From an uncultured Oscillospiraceae bacterium (lineage in GTDB: Bacteria > Bacillota > Clostridia > Oscillospirales > Oscillospiraceae), in assembly GCA_934659475.1 (NCBI GenBank), contig CAKUHX010000021.1:1-14814 (forward strand): a DNA stretch of 14,814 nt, read 5' to 3'. Shown here in pieces: positions 7,912-13,502 of the stretch (positions are counted from its first letter, which is position 1; each line of letters begins with the position of its first letter). The position numbers were made by a program, and so were the translations under genes. Under the pieces are notes generated by a model. That model was not told where the DNA came from. It did no database searches and was given only the letters and a program-made list of their open reading frames with translations.

Positions 7912-8970
7912 TCAGCGCATTTTCCTCCTCCCCGGCAGATATGTGAACGTATTTCTCAAAAAAACGCACAGAATAAAGGGCAGGCCTGCCCACCCCAGAA
8001 GGGGATACAGCCGGGCCACCAGCTGCGGAAAGGGCAGCCGCCCCAGTAGCAGGGCTCCGGCCACCGCCGCCAGCGCTCTTCCGCCGCCTCTTTCCCCGGG
8101 ACAGACCGTCCAGAGCATGGCACAGCAGGAGGAGAATATCCCCAGCAGCAGCACCCAGGCAAAGGCCCGGCCCAGCGCAGGGGCGATGCTCTCCGCCAGA
8201 TACAGGGCGGGCACCTCCATGGCCATAGCCCCGGGACTTCCGGCGATGGCGGCGCTCATCAGTCCTATGGCTCCGCCCAGCAGCAGCGCGCCCAGCGCGC
8301 CGCCCAGCGCCGCGGACCTCCTGCCCGCCGCCGAGGCCCCCAGGCGGCAGTGGTATGCGCTGGCCCCCCAGCAGTTCATGGCTAAATATAGTACGCCGCT
8401 CCCGGCCCAGCCCGGCGCCGCCGGAGCCGACGAGAGCGCCCCTCCCTTCAAAACAGCGGCCCCCGCCACCGCCATGGAGAACAGCGCCACCGTGGGGGCG
8501 ATCACCGCCGCCGCTGCCGAACAATGCTGAAAGCCCACCCGCCAGGCCGCCAGCACCGCCGCCGCCATGAGCGCCGCCCCAGCCCGGCGGTCCAGGCCCC
8601 AATTCTCCCCTATGGCGGCCCCCGCGCCGGACAGCAGCACGGGCAGCAGCAGCATAGATGCCGCCGGGGTCAGCCTTCTGTAGATCCCGCCCAGCACCGG
8701 TCCGCAGGCCCAGCAGAAGGGGTCGGGATCCGACTCCCCCCGGCGGTCATATCCCGCCCGCAGCAGCGCGGGCCCCGTGAGCAGGAACCCCGCCAGCACG
8801 ATCGCCACGCCCCAGCGGCCGCCCTCTCCATACCGGGCAAAAAACTGCATCAGCTCCTGCCCTGTGGCAAAGCCGGAGCCCACCACCCAGGCGGGGAAGG
8901 CCCCGGCGCAGCGCAGCACATCCCCCGCCGCCCGCAGTCCGCCGCTCCTTGTTTGACCGGTACGCAGCAC
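7912..8970 (-). CDS. YkvI-like multi-pass membrane protein (APC/LeuT-type fold)
   Basis: 352 residues with about ten hydrophobic segments. The N-terminal region carries GSGFATGQELMQFFARYG (residues 31-48), the hallmark of the YkvI family of putative transporters in Firmicutes; the substrate is unknown. The start is a GTG at 8970, set by AGGAGG seven bases upstream; an in-frame ATG at 9015 has no ribosome site and adds residues unlike the family. The protein is extremely rich in Ala, Gly and Leu, reflecting the high GC. It is transcribed divergently from spoIVB and is not obviously part of the opp operon, since a good promoter separates them. Family fairly sure, function not. Confidence 0.8.
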   Translation of the reverse strand: MLRTGQTRSGGLRAAGDVLRCAGAFPAWVVGSGFATGQELMQFFARYGEGGRWGVAIVLAGFLLTGPALLRAGYDRRGESDPDPFCWACGPVLGGIYRRLTPAASMLLLPVLLSGAGAAIGENWGLDRRAGAALMAAAVLAAWRVGFQHCSAAAAVIAPTVALFSMAVAGAAVLKGGALSSAPAAPGWAGSGVLYLAMNCWGASAYHCRLGASAAGRRSAALGGALGALLLGGAIGLMSAAIAGSPGAMAMEVPALYLAESIAPALGRAFAWVLLLGIFSSCCAMLWTVCPGERGGGRALAAVAGALLLGRLPFPQLVARLYPLLGWAGLPFILCVFLRNTFTYLPGRRKMR

Positions 8971-9373
8971 CTTATTCCCTCCTATATTTTGCGTTTTAAA
9001 ATTTAAAACTCCCAATATTCTGTGTTTGTCCCATTAAAATACCGTTAAGTTTTCAGTCCCGCCCGCTACATCCGCATGAAAAGAACGGTACTTCCCTTGA
9101 TTTATGCCGCTGCAGTGCTATAACGGAAGAGAATTCCGGCACCGCCAACGTATCCCGGCAGCCAAAACCGCGCATACTGCGGCAAAGCCTTTCGATCTTT
9201 TCATTTTCCTTCTTTCTCCAATTTTACCGGCCTTCTTTTTCCTTTGCCCGCCGCCCAGAGCCGCGCCCCCGTTTCTTTCCATTGGTGGAATTCCTTTCTC
9301 CGCAGATCCCCGCCGGGCACGGACATACTGTCTGGGCGGGGCGCCACGCTCCGCAGATTTGGAGGTGATCCCA
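8971..9373. other. Intergenic region between the YkvI-like gene and spoIVB
   Basis: 403 bp. It contains the AGGAGG site of the minus-strand gene, an AT-rich block (8990-9010), a candidate + strand promoter at 9097-9124 and a pyrimidine-rich run (~9195-9245). The + strand frame of spoIVB is open back to 9104, but that extension has no ribosome site and does not look like protein. No clear sigma-F or sigma-G promoter was found, although one might be expected for spoIVB. Confidence 0.5.
9097..9124 (+). promoter_or_regulatory. Candidate sigma-A promoter upstream of spoIVB
   Basis: TTGATT, a 16-bp spacer, then TATAAC. If used, it gives a ~245-nt leader before spoIVB. Confidence 0.4.
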
Positions 9374-10462
9374 TTGGAGAAGGAGAAGAAGCGCAGAGCC
9401 GCCCTCTGGGCCGGGCCGGCGGCTGTGTGTCTGCTGCTGGGCTGTCTGCTGGCCCCGCCCGCCGGGGCCAGCGAGCTGCAGCCCGCAGCAGAAGCGTTCA
9501 GCCCCGCCGGTCAGGCGCGGCAGATCATCCCTGTGGGCCAGGCGGTGGGGATCAAACTATTTTCCGACGGTGTTTTGGTGGTAGGCCTGTCGGAGATCAG
9601 CACGCCGGAGGGGCCGCGGCAGCCGGGCCGGGACTGCGGGCTGAGGACCGGCGACCTGATCACCCACATCAATGGGCAGGATGTGGACACGGTGGAGCAG
9701 GTACAGGCCATGGTGGCCGCACAGCCCGCCCAACCGCTGACCATCCGGGCCGTTCGGGGGGAGAAGTCCCTCCAGCTGTCCGCCCTGCCCGCCGTGAACC
9801 GGCAGGGCACGGCCCAGCTGGGCATCTGGCTGCGTGATTCCATGGCGGGCATCGGCACCGTGACCTACTACGATCCGGCCAACGGCACCTTTGCCGCCCT
9901 GGGCCACGGCATCAACGACACGGACACCGCCCTTCTGATGCCCCTGGAGTCCGGCAGCATCATGCGCGCCCGGGTGAGCGACGTAAAGAAGGGGACGGCG
10001 GGACAGCCGGGCGAGCTCCACGGTGTGTTCCAGCTGCAGCAGGACGCGGGCACCCTGTCCGCCAACACGCCCCAGGGTATTTTCGGCACAGTGGACCGCC
10101 AAGCGCTCACCGCTCTGGGTGCCCCCATGGAGGCGGCCAGCTGGGAGCAGACCAAGGTGGGCCCGGCCACCATCCTGTCCAACGTCCAGGGCGAGAAGAT
10201 CCAGGAGTTCCAGATCCGCATCACCCACCTGTCCCAGAACGGCGACCGCTCCATGACCATCCAGGTCACCGACCCCGCCCTTCTGGAACTGACGGGGGGC
10301 ATCGTCCAGGGGATGAGCGGCAGCCCGATCCTTCAGGACGGACGGGTGGTGGGGGCCGTGACCCATGTTCTGGTGAATGACCCCACCAGAGGATATGGCA
10401 TCCCCATCAGCCGTATGCTGAGTTCCGGCGACAGTGCGGCCCGGGAAGAGGCCACCGCGTAA
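9374..10462 (+). CDS. spoIVB: SpoIVB peptidase (stage IV sporulation protein B)
   Basis: 362 residues; S55-family serine peptidase that acts in the space between mother cell and forespore and triggers pro-sigma-K processing. The start is TTG at 9374, fixed by GGAGGTGAT with an 8-nt spacer; no ATG fits. A basic N-terminus and one membrane segment (AALWAGPAAVCLLLGCLLA) precede a PDZ domain (~57-140, with LRTGDLITHINGQDV). The peptidase domain contains LGHGIND (His178) and the active-site QGMSGSPI (Ser315), followed by GAVTHVLVNDPTRGYGI. The catalytic landmarks are intact. It is immediately followed by spo0A, the classic spoIVB-spo0A pairing of spore-forming Bacillota. Confidence 0.95.
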   Translation: MEKEKKRRAALWAGPAAVCLLLGCLLAPPAGASELQPAAEAFSPAGQARQIIPVGQAVGIKLFSDGVLVVGLSEISTPEGPRQPGRDCGLRTGDLITHINGQDVDTVEQVQAMVAAQPAQPLTIRAVRGEKSLQLSALPAVNRQGTAQLGIWLRDSMAGIGTVTYYDPANGTFAALGHGINDTDTALLMPLESGSIMRARVSDVKKGTAGQPGELHGVFQLQQDAGTLSANTPQGIFGTVDRQALTALGAPMEAASWEQTKVGPATILSNVQGEKIQEFQIRITHLSQNGDRSMTIQVTDPALLELTGGIVQGMSGSPILQDGRVVGAVTHVLVNDPTRGYGIPISRMLSSGDSAAREEATA

Positions 10463-10469
10463 AGCAGGC

Positions 10470-10501
10470 GCCGGGGGCGGAGCTGTAGCCCCGCCCCCGG
10501 C
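10470..10501 (+). terminator. GC-rich hairpin after spoIVB
   Basis: GCCGGGGGCGG (10470-10480) pairs perfectly with CCGCCCCCGGC (10491-10501) across a 10-nt loop, 7 bp after the spoIVB stop. There is no T-run, so it may pause or stabilise rather than terminate. Confidence 0.55.
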
Positions 10502-10542
10502 AGACCTCCCTCAGAAAGTGCAGCTTATCCTTTTATTGGTAT

Positions 10543-10552
10543 TTTTGTCGAA
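10543..10552 (+). promoter_or_regulatory. 0A box (Spo0A binding site) upstream of spo0A
   Basis: TTTTGTCGAA matches the published 0A-box consensus TTTTGTCRAA at every position and lies ~60 bp upstream of the candidate spo0A -35, which implies autoregulation. A partial second match (TATGTCGTAC, near 10574) lies closer to the promoter. Confidence 0.7.
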
Positions 10553-10611
10553 TGAAATAATCATACGTATAAATATGTCGTACAGTTTTTACAGTTTTTG
10601 GGGATTTGTTC

Positions 10612-10640
10612 TTGCATTATATTCCATTTTGTGGTAATTT
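10612..10640 (+). promoter_or_regulatory. Candidate spo0A promoter
   Basis: TTGCAT (10612-10617), a 17-bp spacer, TAATTT (10635-10640). The start point would be ~45 nt before the spo0A ATG. Upstream is a tandem 9-mer ACAGTTTTT (10582-10599). A sigma-H promoter was looked for and not seen convincingly. Confidence 0.5.
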
Positions 10641-10689
10641 ATAGGTGCGGGTTGAAACACCCAGAATTGTGAGGGAGGATATTCAAGCT

Positions 10690-11448
10690 ATGGTAGAACC
10701 GATCAAGACAGTTGTCCTCGCAGACACCGGCGACCTGTTCCTCAGATCCATGACTGAAGCCATCAACAGCGAATCCGACCTTCGGGTCGTCGGCAGCACC
10801 GGCGACGGCCCCCAGCTGCTGGAGCTGATCCAGAAGCTGCACCCCGACGCCGTGGCCATGGAGCTGGTCCTGTCCCGAATGGACGGGCTGGAGGTGCTGG
10901 CCGCGCTCCAGAAGCTCCCCGCCGACCAGCGGCCCCGCATCCTTGTCCTGTCCAGCTACGTACAGGGGACGATGGCCGACCTTGCCGCCGCCCAGGGCGC
11001 CGACTACTACCTGAGCAAGCCCTGCCGCCCCAGCGTGGTGTGCGAGCGGCTGCGCCAGATCACCCGGGTGGGCACCGGCCAGGTCGCCCCCAGCCGCAGC
11101 ATGGAGGCCCAGGTGACCGCCATCATCCACGACGTGGGCGTGCCCGCCCACATCAAGGGCTACCAGTATCTGCGGGAGGCCATCCTCATCGCCGTAGCCG
11201 ATATGGACGTGATCAACGCCGTGACCAAGGTGCTCTACCCCGAGGTCGCCAAGCGGTTCAACACCACCGCCAGCCGGGTGGAGCGGGCCATCCGCCACGC
11301 CATCGAGGTGGCCTGGGACCGGGGCGACCTGGAGACGCTGCAGAAGTACTTCGGCTATACGGTCTCCAACGTGAAGGGGAAGCCCACTAACAGCGAATTC
11401 ATCGCCATGATCGCGGACCGGCTGACCCTGGAGCAGCAGGGTGCCTGA
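10690..11448 (+). CDS. spo0A: Spo0A, sporulation master regulator, with a changed phosphoacceptor site
   Basis: 252 residues. The DNA-binding C-terminal domain (~137-252) is textbook Spo0[63 protein letters not shown]. The receiver domain (1-~125) keeps the switch Ser (LSSY, 87-90), the conserved Lys110 (LSKPC) and MDG (64-66). The position of the phosphorylated Asp is Glu58 ([12 protein letters not shown] instead of the usual LDxxMPxMDG), the usual Pro is Ser62, and the acidic pair near the N-terminus reads AD-T (Asp12, Thr13). Family identity is not in doubt; response to phosphorylation is. The start ATG at 10690 has GGGAGG 11 nt upstream, a little far. A terminator follows. Confidence 0.96.
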   Translation: MVEPIKTVVLADTGDLFLRSMTEAINSESDLRVVGSTGDGPQLLELIQKLHPDAVAMELVLSRMDGLEVLAALQKLPADQRPRILVLSSYVQGTMADLAAAQGADYYLSKPCRPSVVCERLRQITRVGTGQVAPSRSMEAQVTAIIHDVGVPAHIKGYQYLREAILIAVADMDVINAVTKVLYPEVAKRFNTTASRVERAIRHAIEVAWDRGDLETLQKYFGYTVSNVKGKPTNSEFIAMIADRLTLEQQGA

Positions 11449-11475
11449 CACTGTCCATACCGATCTGTTCCGCCA

Positions 11476-11517
11476 AAAAAGCAGCACGGCCCGATCTTTC
11501 GGGCCGTGCTGCTTTTT
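11476..11517. terminator. Strong bidirectional terminator between spo0A and the small membrane peptide gene
   Basis: GCAGCACGGCCCGA (11481-11494) pairs with TCGGGCCGTGCTGC (11499-11512) across a 4-nt loop, flanked by A6 and T5. It serves the two convergent genes. Confidence 0.93.
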
Positions 11518-11539
11518 AAGAGAGGGGGGAAGAAAACTT

Positions 11540-11653
11540 TTATTGCTCCTCGTCGTTCTGCTGCTCCTCTTTCTTGCGGGAGAGGTTCTTGGAAACGGTC
11601 ATGGCAATGCCGCCGACCAAGACCAGCACGATGATGATGCCACCTACGTTCAT
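11540..11653 (-). CDS. 37-residue single-span membrane peptide of unknown function
   Basis: It begins MNVGGIIIVLVLVGGIAMTV, one hydrophobic segment (residues ~3-20), followed by a basic stop-transfer patch (SKNLSRKK) and an acidic, glutamine-rich tail ending NDEEQ. The pattern predicts an outside N-terminus and a short cytosolic tail. Coding evidence is good for its size: AAAGGAGG eight bases upstream of the ATG, a candidate promoter (TTGAAA, 16 bp, TAAGAT) on the minus strand near 11707-11734, and a bidirectional terminator just past its stop. I do not recognise a family. Such peptides often modulate a larger membrane protein, but no partner is evident here. Confidence 0.7.
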   Translation of the reverse strand: MNVGGIIIVLVLVGGIAMTVSKNLSRKKEEQQNDEEQ

Positions 11654-11752
11654 TTTGCACGCCTCCTTTGCTTTGTCTTAATGTGTTTTTGTGTTTCTTA
11701 ATGTTATCTTAACACCATTTTTATTATTTTCAAGTCCTATCCCATTTTTTCT

Positions 11753-11766
11753 CCGCGATCTCGCGG
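11753..11766. promoter_or_regulatory. Short GC palindrome
   Basis: CCGCGA-TC-TCGCGG in an AT-rich stretch, with T-run TTTTTTCT before it and AAAATTT after it. It could be a short terminator-like or protein-binding element separating the divergent transcripts of the small peptide gene and the TSCPD gene. Confidence 0.35.
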
Positions 11767-11782
11767 AAAATTTGTTATAGAT

Positions 11783-11803
11783 GTCATAACCCTCAGTTAT
11801 GAC
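11783..11803. promoter_or_regulatory. Perfect inverted repeat upstream of the TSCPD gene promoter
   Basis: GTCATAAC, 5 bp, GTTATGAC. The right arm ends 9 bp before the -35 element, an activator-like position. An additional half-site GTTAT at 11774-11778 forms an overlapping repeat with ATAAC at 11786-11790. The cognate regulator is not identified. Confidence 0.55.
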
Positions 11804-11812
11804 CCGGTCTGC

Positions 11813-11841
11813 TTGCCTTTTTCCCCTGTTTTTGCTATACT
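11813..11841 (+). promoter_or_regulatory. Sigma-A-type promoter of the TSCPD/FMN-enzyme pair
   Basis: TTGCCT, a 17-bp spacer, TATACT: close to consensus in both boxes with ideal spacing. Transcription would start near 11848. The ~95-nt GC-rich leader contains a 7-bp hairpin CTCCGCC/GGCGGAG (11868-11888). Confidence 0.8.
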
Positions 11842-11942
11842 GGTCCGGAAAAGGCCCGGTCCCGTCCCTCCGCCCCTGCGCGGCGGAGAGCGCCCCTCTT
11901 TACGGCCGCCGGGGCCGGGGTCAAAGATAAGGAGTGAGCCAT

Positions 11943-12185
11943 ATGACCATCAACTACACGCCCAAGGGCGTCTGCTCCACCAACTTTCAAATCGAAGTGG
12001 ACAACGGAGTGATCCAGTCCGTTCAGATCACCAGGGGCTGCGACGGAAACGGCAAGGGCGTTTCCGCCCTGTTAAAGGGGATGAAGGTAGAGGACGCCAT
12101 CGCCCGTCTGGAGGGCATCCGCTGCGGCGGCAAGGCCACCTCCTGCCCCGACCAGATCGCTCAGGCCCTAAAGACTGTGCTGTGA
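11943..12185 (+). CDS. TSCPD-domain protein (TIGR03905-like)
   Basis: 80 residues, the full length of a small stand-alone TSCPD family. The name-giving motif TSCPD is at 66-70, with other conserved-looking Cys at 11, 33 (GCDGNGKG) and 61 (RCGGK). The same domain occurs as a C-terminal module in some ribonucleotide reductases; the stand-alone protein has no established role that I know of. The ATG at 11943 has AGGAG eight bases upstream; a GTG at 11934 overlaps that site and is rejected. It lies 19 bp before the FMN enzyme gene and shares its promoter, so the two probably work together. Four Cys in 80 residues suggest metal binding or redox activity, which is inference. Confidence 0.88.
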   Translation: MTINYTPKGVCSTNFQIEVDNGVIQSVQITRGCDGNGKGVSALLKGMKVEDAIARLEGIRCGGKATSCPDQIAQALKTVL

Positions 12186-12204
12186 CCGGCGGGAGGGGAC
12201 TGTT

Positions 12205-13230
12205 ATGACCTATCCCGAACTGCTGGCCGCCGCCCGGCCCCGCCTGGGGCCCCACTGCAAGGGTTGTCCGGTCTGCGACGGCCGCGCCTGCCGCAGCGCC
12301 ATGCCCGGCCCCGGGGCCAAGGGCACCGGCACCGTAGCCATGCGCAACTACGGCGCCTGGCAGGACATTTTTTTAAACATGGACACGATCTGCGAAAACC
12401 GGGGGACGGACACCGCCTGCACCCTCTTTGGGCAAAGGCTGGCTCTGCCCCTGTTCGCCGGGCCCGTGGGCGCGGTGAAGCTGCACTACGGCGACCTGCT
12501 CTCCGACACCGGCTATAACGAGATCCTGGTGCCCGCCTGTGCCCAGGCTGGGATCGCCGCCTTCACCGGCGACGGCACCGACCCTGAGGTGTTCCGCAGC
12601 GCCGCCCGGGCCATCGGCGCCCAGAACGGACAGGGCATCCCCACGGTCAAGCCCTGGGACCGGGACACTGTTTTTGAAAAGCTGGACCAGGCCAAGGCCG
12701 TGGGTGCCAAGGTGTTCGCCATGGACATCGACGCGGCGGGCCTGCCCTTCTTGAAGGGGCTCCAGCCCCCCGCGGGTCCTAAGACCACGGCGGAGCTGCG
12801 GGAGATCATCGAATACGCCGGTGTACCTTTTATAATAAAAGGTATCATGACCGTCTCCGGCGCCCGAAAGGCCCTGGAGGCCGGGGCCGCGGGCATCGTG
12901 GTCTCCAACCACGGCGGACGGGTGATGGACGGCGTACCCGCCACGGCCCGGGTGCTGCCCGCCATCACAAAGGCGGTAGGGGGGCAAATGACCGTCCTGG
13001 TGGACGGCGGCATCCGCAGCGGCACTGATATGCTGAAGGCTCTGGCCCTGGGCGCGGACGGCGTACTGATGGCGCGGCCCTTCGTCACCGCGGTATACGG
13101 CGGCAGCGAAGAGGGGGTGGCCCTGCTGGTGCAGAAGCTTCGGGATGAACTGGCCGACGCCATGTCCATGTGCGGGGTACACAGCGTCCCCGAGATCGGC
13201 CCGCAGCTGATCTTGGACCCCGACCTGTAA
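12205..13230 (+). CDS. FMN-dependent alpha-hydroxy-acid dehydrogenase family protein with N-terminal Cys cluster
   Basis: 341 residues with a TIM-barrel FMN_dh fold. Family landmarks: FIIKGIM (Lys212, flavin contact), VVSNHGGR (234-239; His236 is the catalytic base position), VLVDGGIRSGTDMLKALALGADGVLMARP (FMN phosphate site). The family oxidises 2-hydroxy acids such as lactate or glycolate, but this is a distant, anaerobe-type member, so the substrate is unknown. The N-terminus carries CKGCPVCDGRAC (Cys18, 21, 24, 29), not part of classical lactate or glycolate oxidases and possibly an iron-sulfur or zinc site. The start is supported by GGGAGGGG. Second gene of a two-gene operon; a terminator follows directly. 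Confidence 0.88.
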   Translation: MTYPELLAAARPRLGPHCKGCPVCDGRACRSAMPGPGAKGTGTVAMRNYGAWQDIFLNMDTICENRGTDTACTLFGQRLALPLFAGPVGAVKLHYGDLLSDTGYNEILVPACAQAGIAAFTGDGTDPEVFRSAARAIGAQNGQGIPTVKPWDRDTVFEKLDQAKAVGAKVFAMDIDAAGLPFLKGLQPPAGPKTTAELREIIEYAGVPFIIKGIMTVSGARKALEAGAAGIVVSNHGGRVMDGVPATARVLPAITKAVGGQMTVLVDGGIRSGTDMLKALALGADGVLMARPFVTAVYGGSEEGVALLVQKLRDELADAMSMCGVHSVPEIGPQLILDPDL

Positions 13231-13235
13231 TTTTT

Positions 13236-13276
13236 CCAGGGCTCCGGCCTGTTTTGCCGGAGTCCTGGTATTTTTT
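13236..13276 (+). terminator. Intrinsic terminator after the FMN enzyme gene
   Basis: A 13-bp stem (13236-13248 / 13256-13268) with one G-T wobble and a 7-nt loop, followed by TATTTTTT. Confidence 0.92.
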
Positions 13277-13502
13277 ACAATTTCCCTGTTGGCTTTTTGT
13301 CGATCTCGCCCAGTTCTCCTCCGTAAAACTGCCATTCCTTCTGCGTTTTTTCTCGTTAAGAAGTCGTTAAATGGGTTGTTTTCGTAATATTTGGACGCTA
13401 ACATTTATAAATGTGGTCCTACGCTTTCCTCCTCTGCGCTCTGTCAAAACAGGAAGAGGGGCGCTGCGGACATCCATTGTTTCTCATTTCAGGCGGTGTA
13501 TC
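13277..13502 (+). promoter_or_regulatory. Upstream region of the activase gene
   Basis: No gene was found. It holds a 0A-box-like TTTTGTCGAT (13295-13304, one mismatch from consensus), two CGTTAA repeats near 13350-13370, and a 14-bp perfect palindrome ACATTTATAAATGT (13401-13414) whose centre could serve as a -10 (TATAAA). No well-spaced -35 was found, so the promoter is uncertain. Confidence 0.4.

Noticed and set aside
9160..9340. Sigma-G promoter for spoIVB
   Set aside because: Two CATACTG sequences resemble a sigma-G -10, but neither has a TGAAT-like -35 at the right distance.
12373..13404. 343-residue minus-strand ORF
   Set aside because: Antisense to the FMN enzyme, whose family motifs are intact on the + strand; it also reads through the terminator.
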